A stretch of 64,000 bases of DNA from Dehalococcoidia bacterium (GTDB taxonomy: Bacteria; Chloroflexota; Dehalococcoidia; Lucifugimonadales; Lucifugimonadaceae), in NCBI GenBank assembly GCA_022819585.1, contig JAJEGY010000031.1, forward strand, positions 1-64,000. The letters are read 5' to 3'. Made by a program: the position numbers and the translations under genes. Position 1 is the first letter of the stretch. Each line of letters begins with the position of its first letter. The notes under the pieces are model-generated. The model was given only the letters and a program-made list of their open reading frames with translations, was not told the DNA's origin and did not search any database. This document shows, piece after piece, positions 52,522 through 61,234 of this stretch.

Positions 52522-54798
52522 TCAGGGCAACGGTTGGCCTTCGGTGATCTCTACGCGCTGGTTGGCATCGATATCTTCGATGACCTGGTCAAGGCCGCTG
52601 GGCCATTCGATCTTTATGGAGTCAACTTTATCCGCTTTTCCGATTCCGAAAGTGAGTTCCAAACTGTTCATCGAGAGAAAAGTTGAGCTGCCCGTCAACT
52701 CTTGGACCTGTTCACCCTTAGAGCCGTCAGGGTTGGTGTATTCGATGTAGACACGGGCACCGATACCATCGGCGTTGCTTCCAGTATCGCCATCCAACAT
52801 CCCGCCGATGAGACGCATAGTGATCCAGTTGCGATCACCGCCGGCATTCATCCAAAGGAACAGAGGTCCGGGTTCCCAGTTGCACTCGTCTTGACCGACG
52901 AGGCGGCATCCGTTGCTGTTGGTGCCGATGAGGTCCACGTATCCATCACCGTTGAGGTCGCCTTTGGCGAGTCCTTTGCCGTTTTCATGGAAAGCAGGGC
53001 TAATGCGCTGCTCGCCCCGGTTGAAGTTGGAGTCGCTGGGATCGAGGACGGAGTAGTCGACGCCGAGGATGTCGAGGACACGTGCCTCGACAGTGATGTC
53101 TTGGAAATCGCCCTGCCCATTTCCTCGTAGCAGTCGTCCTGCGCCCGGGAAGAGGTGACCGGATGGGGCTTCGCCGCGGTCCGACATAGCGCCGAGCCAG
53201 TAGAGGTCTTGATCGCCGTCGTTTTCATAGTCAAAGAAGACGGTGCCGAAACCGAAATCGTAAGCTGCTAGCCCGGTTGGTACCTGCCACTCGTCGTCGA
53301 TGTTTGTGGGGTCGAGAGCCATCGGTGGCATCACTTCGTTCGGCGCAACGTAGGTCGCTCCCGCAATGTCATTGAAAACGCCGACCATGCCGACACCTTC
53401 AACTTCGCGCACTCCATCGTTGCGCAACAAGAAGTGGAAGCAGGTTCCCCATCCGTATTGGTGTCCGTAGGCACAGTCGCCGGATGGGGTTGTTGGTGCT
53501 TCGCGAGTGAGCGGATGATAGCCGATATTGGTGATGAAGATGTCGAGGTCCTGATCGCTGTCGTAATCGCCCAAGGCAAAGCCCATCCATGCGCCCATCC
53601 TGTCGATGCCCATCGCGCGGCTTATCTGACTGAACTTGACATCGTCTTTTGTCGAGTCGTTGCGGAAGATCTTTAGGCGACTGCCGTCGTCGGCAAGCCA
53701 TAGATCGGCATCACCATCGTCGTCGTGGTCGAAGAAAAGCGCAGCGAGCGTCTGACCGGTGGGATCGCCGACGTATTCGCCCGAAGCATCGATGAGATCA
53801 GGGTTGTACCCGGGCACGATTTCCCCCGTTTCGGGGTCCGGCCAACCGATGTCGTCGCCAAAGGGATCACGCATCAGGATCGGGCCGTAGATCAATCCGG
53901 CTTCTTCGGTAACGTCGGTGAATGTGAGGTCGCCATTGTTCAGGTACAGAACGTTGTAGTGACCGTGGTGGTCGGGACGATTGAACCAGAGGAAATCCTG
54001 GTCCGAACGGTTGCTGACGAAGATGTCGATCCAACCATCATTGTTCACATCTGAACATCCAACGCTGAATCCAGACCGGATGTTTGCCGCATCTCCTAAA
54101 GCCGAATCCGTTATTTCTTCGAACGTCCCGTCGCCTAAATTGCGGAAGAGTCGGTCTTTGATGATTGCCGGTAGTTCCGAGTAGTAACGAGCAGCGCGGT
54201 AGTCCAAGTTGTCACCGATGCGACCGTAAGAGGCGACGTATAGGTCTTGGTATCCGTCGTTGTCGATGTCGCACGCGGCGACTCCGGTGCTGTTCGCGAC
54301 TCGTAGGTCGACTCCTGCTTCCTTTGCGACCTCGGTATAGACGTGATCGCCATCGTTGCGGAACAGCCGGTTCGGTCCACCGGTCGTGTCCGGCAGTAGA
54401 GCATCGATCTCAGCAGAGGTGACGTAGAAGTCCATGTCGCCGTCACGGTCATAGTCGAAGATGGCGACGCCCGGATGACGGTTCTCGATCATCCAGAGTT
54501 CTTCGCCGGTTTCGGGATCTACGAGGACTAAAGGCGCTATGTTCGTGAACGGCATGATGGGTTCTTCCATCATCTGGTCCAGCGATTCGCCTGATGATGC
54601 TGACGCTGGTTGCGCTTGAGTGGCTGGTTCGGGAATAGGGGTCGCTGGCGGAGGCGTAGGTTCAGGTGTGGCGGTGGGTTCTTCGCTGGTGCACGAGAAT
54701 GCGAGCAGGGAAGCGCAGATCGCGATCGCTGAGACGATCGGTATGGCAACAGAATATGAACGCCGACAAGGCGACGTTTCAAGGTCGATTCGGATCAA
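52522..54798 (-). CDS. FG-GAP/VCBS repeat lipoprotein with ASPIC/UnbV domain
   Basis: 758 residues from a TTG start. The signal sequence ends in the lipobox LAFSC and is followed by a Thr/Pro spacer. Residues about 100-620 hold at least six FG-GAP/VCBS blades with Asp-rich calcium loops (FDYDRDGDMDFYV, CDIDNDGYQDLYV, SDVNNDGWIDIFV, FDHDDDGDADLWL, GDYDSDQDLDIFI, GDLNGDGYVDLIG). The C-terminal ASPIC/UnbV domain (about 660-750) includes 'RNWITMRLIGG', 'IGARVYIEY', 'STFLSMNSLELTFGIG' and 'VDSIKIEWPSG'. This is the CRTAC1-like architecture, a surface beta-propeller of unknown ligand. It is divergent from the ABC transporter operon. Confidence 0.88.
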   Translation of the reverse strand: MIRIDLETSPCRRSYSVAIPIVSAIAICASLLAFSCTSEEPTATPEPTPPPATPIPEPATQAQPASASSGESLDQMMEEPIMPFTNIAPLVLVDPETGEELWMIENRHPGVAIFDYDRDGDMDFYVTSAEIDALLPDTTGGPNRLFRNDGDHVYTEVAKEAGVDLRVANSTGVAACDIDNDGYQDLYVASYGRIGDNLDYRAARYYSELPAIIKDRLFRNLGDGTFEEITDSALGDAANIRSGFSVGCSDVNNDGWIDIFVSNRSDQDFLWFNRPDHHGHYNVLYLNNGDLTFTDVTEEAGLIYGPILMRDPFGDDIGWPDPETGEIVPGYNPDLIDASGEYVGDPTGQTLAALFFDHDDDGDADLWLADDGSRLKIFRNDSTKDDVKFSQISRAMGIDRMGAWMGFALGDYDSDQDLDIFITNIGYHPLTREAPTTPSGDCAYGHQYGWGTCFHFLLRNDGVREVEGVGMVGVFNDIAGATYVAPNEVMPPMALDPTNIDDEWQVPTGLAAYDFGFGTVFFDYENDGDQDLYWLGAMSDRGEAPSGHLFPGAGRLLRGNGQGDFQDITVEARVLDILGVDYSVLDPSDSNFNRGEQRISPAFHENGKGLAKGDLNGDGYVDLIGTNSNGCRLVGQDECNWEPGPLFLWMNAGGDRNWITMRLIGGMLDGDTGSNADGIGARVYIEYTNPDGSKGEQVQELTGSSTFLSMNSLELTFGIGKADKVDSIKIEWPSGLDQVIEDIDANQRVEITEGQPLP

Positions 54799-55007
54799 TT
54801 TGTATCGTGTCTTGGGTTGGTCTGGTTAAGCTTTTCAGCGTAAAACATCCGCATTCAATCAATACGTCTGTGAGCTTGGTATCGGTTTGACTCGAACTGC
54901 GAAACGCGTTAGATTTGGGAGTTACGCCTTTCTGGCGCTAAACCTAGATGCTTTGACATCAAATCGAAGCTACTTGCGTGATCCCTAGCCTTGATGGAGG
55001 ATGACAC

Positions 55008-56930
55008 TTGAAATTGAATTTGAAAAGAGCTCGGATGAGCTTGTTGCTCTTGCCTGCATTGGCGATTATCGGTTTCGCCATCGCGTGCGGAAGTTCCGAA
55101 CCTGAGACGATTATCCAGACTGTGGTCGTTGAGAAAGAGGTGGAAGTGAAGGTTGTGGAGACTGTTGAGGTCGAGAAGGAAGTCGTCGTCGAGAAGGAAG
55201 TGGTGAAAGAGGTTGAGGTAGTTAAAGAGGTAGAGGTCGAGAAGGAAGTCGAAGTCGTTAAAGAGGTCGAAGTCGTTTCGGCTGTTCCGCGCAACAAGAC
55301 CGTTGTCGTGGGCACTCGTTTCGGCGGTGGCATCGCTCTTCGTATGTGGAGTCCTTACGCACTCGGCGGTACGCACCAAAAAGGCGTCATCTTCTTCCAC
55401 GAGCCGCTCTTCTATGCCGACAGCCTGAACGGCAACAGCTATCCATGGCTCGCTGAAAGCCACGCCTACAACGACGCCGCGACCGAGTTGACTTACAACC
55501 TGCGCGATGGAGTTCTCTGGAGCGATGGTGAAGAGTTCAACGCAGAGGACGTGGCATACACGTTCAACACCCTCGCCGAACTCGGCAGCGAAGTTCGGGG
55601 CGGCGGCGTGTTCCAGACATTCATCAAGGAAGCAGAGATCGTCGATGATCTGACGGTGAAGGTCCACTTCAACTTCCCTGCTCCTAGATTCCACGCCGAA
55701 GTAGTGATCTACAAGGGCGACTCCGGCACTTACATCGTCCCGGAGCACGTGTGGAACGACAAGAACTGGGCCGAGTACGATGCCTACAACGATGGAGCGG
55801 GTCCTGTGACTACAGGCCCTTGGCGTCTGTCATACTCGGATAACTTCCGCCGCGTTCTTGACCGAGTAAAGAACTGCGAAGACTACTGGGGTTGTGCCAG
55901 CGGATTTGTGCCGTTCCAAGAGGTTGAACGCTACGTGCTCTACAACATCGACGACGACACGCAATTCGCACAGGCGATGATCACGAACCAGATCGACGAG
56001 ACCCACGACCTCCGTGTCGACACTGTCGAGACGATCCTCCGAGAGAACCCCAACACGACCACCTACACTGGACGCGACCCCGATGGTGAATACGGAATGG
56101 TCTCATGGTGGCCCATCTCGCTCCACCTCAACAACCTGCAGCCGCACCTCGAGAACGCCAACGTCCGCAAGGCGATCAACAAGTACATCGACCGCGATCG
56201 CCTCAACGCTCAGGCTTACCTGAACAAAGGCCGTATCAACGACTGGCCATGGCCGCAGTACGCTGGTCTGAAGCACGTCAACGAGGCGATGGAACCCTTG
56301 AGGCAAGAGTTTGGTGTCGGTCAGTACGACAAAGACGGTGCTGATGCTCTGATGACAGAGGCCGGTTACTCCAAGAACTCCGACGGTTTCTGGGCCAACG
56401 CCAATGGTGATGTCGTCAAGTGCAACATCATCAGTTCGGCACACTTTACGGACCTGGGTCCAGTAGTTGCCGCACTTCTTGAGCAGCACGGTATCGAGTC
56501 GTCATGGGCGCAACCGCCCGACGTCTGGGCCCGAAACGGCAAGGGTGGAGACTATGAGTGCACGTTAGTCGGACACAACGGTTCGCAGTCAGGCGACATC
56601 TATCGATCGTTGCTGATGTTCACCACCGATTCCGGAGCTAACCGATGGTCGTACTCGAATCCCGAATTCGACGCAGTCGTCGCGTCGATGGCCGAGGAAC
56701 CGGATGTAGACAAGGTGCTGGATCTTACGGAACAAGCCCTTCGAATATGGTTGGCAGACCAGCCAGACGTCCCGCTTGTGGAGTTCTTCAACCGAGTAAC
56801 TCGTAACGAGTACTACTGGGAGAACTGGCCCGGTGATGCACCTGGGTACGAGCCGTACATGAACGGAATCCACCCGCACACCGGTTTCCCGTACATCCTC
56901 AGCAAGCTGGAAGGAACCGGCAGGGAATAG
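55008..56930 (+). CDS. peptide ABC transporter substrate-binding lipoprotein (family 5)
   Basis: 640 residues from a TTG with GGAGGA six bases upstream. The lipobox FAIAC puts the lipid anchor at Cys27. Residues about 37-90 are an unusual linker of Val, Glu and Lys ('VEKEVEVKVVETVEVEKE' and repeats), seen in Chloroflexota binding proteins. The rest is the SBP_bac_5 fold: 'YNLRDGVLWSDGEEFNAEDVAYTF', 'TGPWRLSYSD', 'NANVRKAINKYIDRDRLN' and 'ALMTEAGYSKNSDGFW'. It captures peptides or other small solutes outside the cell and passes them to the two permeases. First gene of a six-gene operon. Confidence 0.93.
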   Translation: MKLNLKRARMSLLLLPALAIIGFAIACGSSEPETIIQTVVVEKEVEVKVVETVEVEKEVVVEKEVVKEVEVVKEVEVEKEVEVVKEVEVVSAVPRNKTVVVGTRFGGGIALRMWSPYALGGTHQKGVIFFHEPLFYADSLNGNSYPWLAESHAYNDAATELTYNLRDGVLWSDGEEFNAEDVAYTFNTLAELGSEVRGGGVFQTFIKEAEIVDDLTVKVHFNFPAPRFHAEVVIYKGDSGTYIVPEHVWNDKNWAEYDAYNDGAGPVTTGPWRLSYSDNFRRVLDRVKNCEDYWGCASGFVPFQEVERYVLYNIDDDTQFAQAMITNQIDETHDLRVDTVETILRENPNTTTYTGRDPDGEYGMVSWWPISLHLNNLQPHLENANVRKAINKYIDRDRLNAQAYLNKGRINDWPWPQYAGLKHVNEAMEPLRQEFGVGQYDKDGADALMTEAGYSKNSDGFWANANGDVVKCNIISSAHFTDLGPVVAALLEQHGIESSWAQPPDVWARNGKGGDYECTLVGHNGSQSGDIYRSLLMFTTDSGANRWSYSNPEFDAVVASMAEEPDVDKVLDLTEQALRIWLADQPDVPLVEFFNRVTRNEYYWENWPGDAPGYEPYMNGIHPHTGFPYILSKLEGTGRE

Positions 56931-56931
56931 T

Positions 56932-56999
56932 CCGCGTTTTAGATGAAACGCGGAATAGTTTCGGCGCCGGTTGACGGACTGAGAGATCCGTCAACCGGC
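56932..56999 (+). terminator. tandem hairpins after the binding-protein gene
   Basis: CCGCGTTT (56932-56939) pairs with AAACGCGG (56946-56953), and GCCGGTTGACGGA (56966-56978) pairs perfectly with TCCGTCAACCGGC (56987-56999) around an 8-base loop. Neither is followed by a T-run. Between a binding protein and its permeases such structures usually stabilise the upstream mRNA or partly terminate, so that the binding protein is made in excess. Confidence 0.6.
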
Positions 57000-57103
57000 G
57001 TCGTGAATTATCGGAAACTCAATCGTCGCCCAATCGCGAGATGAGCTTCTGATATCGTGGCGGGAGCGCGCTTCAGGACGCGGCGAAGCGGTATGTCCTT
57101 GAA

Positions 57104-58117
57104 ATGACGATAGATTATCTGGCGAGACGAATCGGAATGTTCGTGGCGGTTGTTTTCGTCGCCACGTCGTTCAATTTCTTTCTCCCAAGGTTCACAGGCC
57201 AAGACCCTATTGCCACTCGATTGGAACTGCTCGCGGCAGAAGGCGTCACGACGCGAGCCGAAGACTATAAGGCGCTCATCGAGACTTACAACGCCAAATT
57301 CGGATTAGACCGCCCGTTAGTCTTTCAGTACCTGACTTACCTCTCCTCTGCCGTTCGATTCGATTTTGGCGCTTCAATCACGAAATACCCGACGCGGGTT
57401 GGCGAGCTGATCAACCAAGCGATGCCATGGTCGATCGGTCTGCTGGTCACCTCCACGCTGTTAGCGTTCGTGGTTGGAACCTTGGGCGGCGCTGTCTTGG
57501 CTTGGCAGCATGGTCCGAAGGCGGCTTTTGAACTTATCCTGCCTCCCTTCTTTCTCCTCGCCGCTGTTCCGTACTACCTACTGGGCTTGATACTGATTTG
57601 GCTTTTGGCATTCCAGGCCAAGTTGCTACCGCTGGGCGGTGGCTACGCGCCCACTACGCTACCGGATTGGAGTGACTTCGGTTTTCTTTTCGAGGTATTC
57701 AAGCACTCTCTTCTGCCCGCATTGTCGATCGTCCTGGCATCGATCGGGTTTTGGGCCCTCGGCATGAGATCGATGATGATCACGATGCAGGGCGAGGACT
57801 ATATGTTGCAGGCCGAGGCGAAGGGATTAACCAAAACGAGGTCATTCTTCCGTTACGCCGTCCGTAACGCTGTCCTCCCTCAAACCACTGCATTGGCTTT
57901 AACTCTCCCTCACGTCGTTTCCGGCGCAATATTGGTCGAGAGGATTTTCGGATATCCCGGGGTAGGCCGTGTCCTTTATGAAGCGATCACTGGTTTCGAC
58001 TACTTCGTCATTCAAGGCGTCGTCTACATCATTGTCCTGGCAATCGCCTTTGCGATGCTCGTGATTGACGTCATCTACCCGTTGCTGGATCCCAGAATCA
58101 GCTACTCCTCGGCGTAA
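57104..58117 (+). CDS. peptide ABC transporter permease, DppB/OppB type
   Basis: 337 residues with six membrane helices. The N-terminus 'YLARRIGMFVAVVFVATSFNFFLPR' is the first helix of the family. The inner-membrane coupling motif is seen as 'DYMLQAEAKGLTKTRSFFRYAVRNAVLPQTTALAL', and 'VVSGAILVERIFGYPGVGRVLYEAI' is the usual EAA-region tail. It forms the membrane channel with the next permease. No clear Shine-Dalgarno site is seen before the ATG. The next gene begins six bases after its stop. Confidence 0.92.
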   Translation: MTIDYLARRIGMFVAVVFVATSFNFFLPRFTGQDPIATRLELLAAEGVTTRAEDYKALIETYNAKFGLDRPLVFQYLTYLSSAVRFDFGASITKYPTRVGELINQAMPWSIGLLVTSTLLAFVVGTLGGAVLAWQHGPKAAFELILPPFFLLAAVPYYLLGLILIWLLAFQAKLLPLGGGYAPTTLPDWSDFGFLFEVFKHSLLPALSIVLASIGFWALGMRSMMITMQGEDYMLQAEAKGLTKTRSFFRYAVRNAVLPQTTALALTLPHVVSGAILVERIFGYPGVGRVLYEAITGFDYFVIQGVVYIIVLAIAFAMLVIDVIYPLLDPRISYSSA

Positions 58118-58123
58118 CAGATC

Positions 58124-59128
58124 ATGGCGACCACAGCATCGACAGAACCGCTCGCACCCGCCAGCAACGTCGCCTCAGACACATTGAACCGCGCTTCGGG
58201 TCTGTGGGGTTACATGAAACGAAACCCCTCGATCATCGCCGGGTTCGTGTTGCTCGGCATCATCGTGCTCTTTTGGGCATTCGGCACATTGATGACGGCT
58301 CCTGAAGATGCGAAAGACCTTGCGTTTGCGCCCCCGAACAAGCGACCGTCACTCCAGAATCCCCATCCCTGTTACACGTCTGAAAATCCGCGCGAACTCT
58401 GCTTCGCATACGACAACGAAGAACGCCAACACCTCCTAGGCACCGACCGCCTAGGCAAAGACATCTTAGCCTCATTCTCACAAGGAATCCCCCAAACGGT
58501 CATGATCGGCCTCATCGCGGGATCACTGGGCACGATCGTCGGCACACTCCTAGCCTTCGCAGCAGGTTACTACGGCGGCATACTCGATGCCGCCATCAGG
58601 TTCATCGTCGATACTCTTCAGACCATCCCGGGCATATTGATCCTGATAATCATCACCATCGCGTGGAGAGAAGTAGGCGGCGGAGAGATGACATTCATTC
58701 AACTTGCCCTCATCATCGCAATGCTCGCGTGGCTTGGCCCAACCAGAGTCGTCAGATCACAAGTCTTGGTCATGAAGCAACGCTCATACGTCGAGATGGC
58801 GAGACTTTCGGGGATGAACGGTCCCGAAGTGATCCTCAAAGAGATGATGCCGAACCTCATGCCCTTCATCGTCGCAAACTTCGTCCTCGCCGTTTCATCA
58901 GCGATTTTGGCGTCGATAGGACTCGAGGCCCTAGGCCTAGGCGACTTCAGCTCCAACACCTTGGGCATGATGATCTACCACAACATCTGGTACGGATCCC
59001 TCGTCAACGGCTGGTGGTGGTGGTGGTCGCCGCCAATCGTCGTCATCGTCATCCTCTTCATCGGCCTCTTCATGCTCTCACGCGGAATGGACGAGTGGGC
59101 GAACCCGCGTCTGCGGAGGCGATTCTAG
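58124..59128 (+). CDS. peptide ABC transporter permease, DppC/OppC type
   Basis: 334 residues. The N-terminal OppC_N segment with the first helix ('PSIIAGFVLLGIIVLFWAFG') is followed by 'LLGTDRLGKDILASFSQGIPQT', the conserved entry to the permease domain. The EAA loop is 'SYVEMARLSGMNGPEVILKEMMPNLMPFIVANF'. A loop of about 60 residues between helices 1 and 2 includes 'SENPRELCFAYDNEERQH'. The gene ends in GCGATTCTAG directly before the GTG of the ATPase gene, so the operon is tightly coupled. Confidence 0.92.
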   Translation: MATTASTEPLAPASNVASDTLNRASGLWGYMKRNPSIIAGFVLLGIIVLFWAFGTLMTAPEDAKDLAFAPPNKRPSLQNPHPCYTSENPRELCFAYDNEERQHLLGTDRLGKDILASFSQGIPQTVMIGLIAGSLGTIVGTLLAFAAGYYGGILDAAIRFIVDTLQTIPGILILIIITIAWREVGGGEMTFIQLALIIAMLAWLGPTRVVRSQVLVMKQRSYVEMARLSGMNGPEVILKEMMPNLMPFIVANFVLAVSSAILASIGLEALGLGDFSSNTLGMMIYHNIWYGSLVNGWWWWWSPPIVVIVILFIGLFMLSRGMDEWANPRLRRRF

Positions 59129-60229
59129 GTGGCAGTCGATACAACCATTAACGCCCCCACGGAACGCGCACAATCTGGGCGCTTCGAGATGCCGACGACG
59201 ATCGATGAACTCCGTCGTTCGGGCATCGGTGATTCACCCTTACCCGCAATCGACGTCAACGACCTCAAGGTCTACTACGACTCCGAAGCCGGGATCGTAA
59301 AAGCGGTGGACAGCGTCAGTTTCACCCTCCAACAAGGCGAACGCCTAGCCTTGGTTGGCGAATCTGGCTGCGGAAAAACAACCCTCGGCATGGCGCTGAT
59401 GAAACTCACCAAACCGCCGGGATACATCGACGGCGGCGAAATCCTCCTCGACGGAAGAGATCTCGTTCCCCTCAACGACGAGGAGATGCGTCTGGCGCGC
59501 CTCGCTGAGATCGCATTGGTGACCCAATCAGCAATGAACGCGCTGAACCCCGTCATGCGAATCGAGGACCAGATCTTCGACGGCCTTATCGACCACGGCA
59601 TAAGAGACACGAAAGAAAACCTGAGAAACCACGTCTACGACTTGCTCCGACGTGTCGGACTGCGCGAAAACGTGGGGCGAATGTATCCCCACGAGTTGAG
59701 CGGAGGGATGAAGCAACGCGTTGCCATCGCCACCGGCACGAGCATGAATCCCAAAGTGATCGTGGCGGATGAGCCAACCAGCGCCTTGGACGTCGTAGTC
59801 CAGCGTCAGGTAATGATGACCTTGAGCCGCGTCCAACGCGACACCGGCGCAGCGGTCATCCTAATCGGTCACGACATGGGCCTAGTCGCCCAGTTCGCAG
59901 ACCGCATTGGCGTGATGTACGCCGGCAAACTCGTAGACATCGGCACCGTCCAGCAGATCATCGAGGAACCGAAGCACCCGTACACCAAACTGCTGATCAA
60001 CAGCGTGCCGGACCTCGAAGAGAAGCGTGAGCGTCTGACGGGCATCCCCGGCATCCCGCCTCCATTGGTAGACCTCCCACCCGGATGCGTCTTCGCTCCG
60101 AGGTGCCCTTCAGTCGAAGATGTCTGCAATGAACTGGAACCCAGAGACATCGACATCGGCGACAGCCGGCACGTTATGTGTCACCTATTCGACGAAGATG
60201 TGAACATGGCGGGACGTGGCGTTGGCTAA
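59129..60229 (+). CDS. peptide ABC transporter ATP-binding protein, DppD/OppD type
   Basis: 366 residues from a GTG that touches the stop of the permease gene. Motifs: Walker A 'GESGCGKT' (77-84), Q-loop '[12 protein letters not shown]', ABC signature 'LSGGMKQR', Walker B '[12 protein letters not shown]' and H-loop 'IGHDMG'. The C-terminal oligopeptide-transporter domain is seen in '[14 protein letters not shown]' and '[15 protein letters not shown]', the place of the 4Fe-4S cysteines in this subfamily. An N-terminal extension of about 38 residues precedes the domain. Confidence 0.93.
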   Translation: MAVDTTINAPTERAQSGRFEMPTTIDELRRSGIGDSPLPAIDVNDLKVYYDSEAGIVKAVDSVSFTLQQGERLALVGESGCGKTTLGMALMKLTKPPGYIDGGEILLDGRDLVPLNDEEMRLARLAEIALVTQSAMNALNPVMRIEDQIFDGLIDHGIRDTKENLRNHVYDLLRRVGLRENVGRMYPHELSGGMKQRVAIATGTSMNPKVIVADEPTSALDVVVQRQVMMTLSRVQRDTGAAVILIGHDMGLVAQFADRIGVMYAGKLVDIGTVQQIIEEPKHPYTKLLINSVPDLEEKRERLTGIPGIPPPLVDLPPGCVFAPRCPSVEDVCNELEPRDIDIGDSRHVMCHLFDEDVNMAGRGVG

Positions 60230-61226
60230 CCTATTAGAGCTCCAAAACGTCACCAAGGTCTTCGGTGGCGGACTCTTCAATCGCTCCAACGTCACCGTGG
60301 CGGTCGACGACGTCACATTCGCCATTTCGGCAGATCGACCCACGATAACCGCGGTCGCAGGGGAGAGCGGAAGCGGTAAGACGACCTTGGCGAGATTGCT
60401 CCTAGGCGTGATCAAACCGACCTTCGGTAGCGTGACGTACGACGGGCAAGACGTCTCAAAAATGTCAGGCAGCGACCGCAGAAACTTCCGCCGAGAAGTC
60501 CAACCTATCTTCCAAGACCCGTTCGAGGTCTACAACCCCTTCTACAAAGCCGACCATCTCCTTCACGTCGCCATCGAAAAGTTCGGACTCGCCGGATCGC
60601 GTGAAGAGCGGATACATCTCATCAGAGAAGCCCTCGAAACCGTCGGACTACGCCCAGACGAAATGCTCGGCAGATACCCACACCAACTAAGCGGCGGCCA
60701 ACGCCAGCGAATGATGGTCGCCAGAGCCCTACTCCTAAAACCGCGCGTCATCCTCGCCGACGAACCCGTCTCCATGGTCGATGCCTCGCTCCGAGCCACG
60801 ATCCTCGAATCGATCCGAACCTTGAACCGCGACCTAGGCATTTCAGTCGTATACGTCACCCATGACCTCACCACCGCATACCAGATCTGCGACGACATTC
60901 TAGTCATGTACAAAGGCTCGGTCGTAGAGCAGGGCAGCGTCGAGCGCGTGATCCGCGACCCCAAACATCCCTATACCCGACTCCTCGTCGAGTCGATACC
61001 CCAGATGAGGGCGGACAGCGGATGGGAAGAAGGCGTCGATGAAGTCCTCTCAATAGACGAGTCAGGCGAAACAACGGGATGCAAATTCGCCGACCGTTGC
61101 CCCCAGGTCATGGATCGCTGCCACACAGAACACCCAACCGCATTCCAGATCGACGACGACCGCGTCGCAAGCTGCTACCTGTACGACGAACTCCCAACCG
61201 CCAACGCAGCCCCAGTCGCCCGATAA
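60216..61226 (+). CDS. peptide ABC transporter ATP-binding protein, DppF/OppF type
   Basis: 336 residues from a GTG that overlaps the previous gene by 14 bases. Motifs: Walker A 'GESGSGKT' (49-56), 'IFQDPFEVYNPF' Q-loop, signature 'LSGGQRQR', Walker B 'VILADEPVSMVD' and 'VTHDLTTAY'. The C-terminal domain carries 'HPYTRLLVESIPQM' and 'GCKFADRCPQVMDRC'. It pairs with the previous ATPase to form a heterodimeric motor. The usual 'SALD' after Walker B is 'SMVD', which is common in OppF members. Confidence 0.93.
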   Translation: MALANLLELQNVTKVFGGGLFNRSNVTVAVDDVTFAISADRPTITAVAGESGSGKTTLARLLLGVIKPTFGSVTYDGQDVSKMSGSDRRNFRREVQPIFQDPFEVYNPFYKADHLLHVAIEKFGLAGSREERIHLIREALETVGLRPDEMLGRYPHQLSGGQRQRMMVARALLLKPRVILADEPVSMVDASLRATILESIRTLNRDLGISVVYVTHDLTTAYQICDDILVMYKGSVVEQGSVERVIRDPKHPYTRLLVESIPQMRADSGWEEGVDEVLSIDESGETTGCKFADRCPQVMDRCHTEHPTAFQIDDDRVASCYLYDELPTANAAPVAR

Positions 61227-61234
61227 ACAAAAAC

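Larger units (their letters stand above)
54800..58200. other. apparent base-skew switch point (possible replication terminus region)
   Basis: By eye, the plus strand left of about 54.8 kb is rich in G and T whichever strand is coding, for example both in the plus genes at 2-8 kb and across the minus gene at 8-9 kb. Right of about 58.2 kb it is rich in C and A, again in plus genes (58-62.7 kb) and across the minus gene at 62.7-64 kb. The change falls within the ABC transporter operon. A change from G-rich to C-rich in the reading direction is what is seen where leading and lagging strands meet at a terminus. No dif-like site was found. Confidence 0.45.

Noticed and set aside
54959-55333. Ser/Thr-rich minus-strand ORF
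   Set aside because: It is the antisense of the Val/Glu/Lys linker of the ABC binding protein, a known kind of shadow frame.
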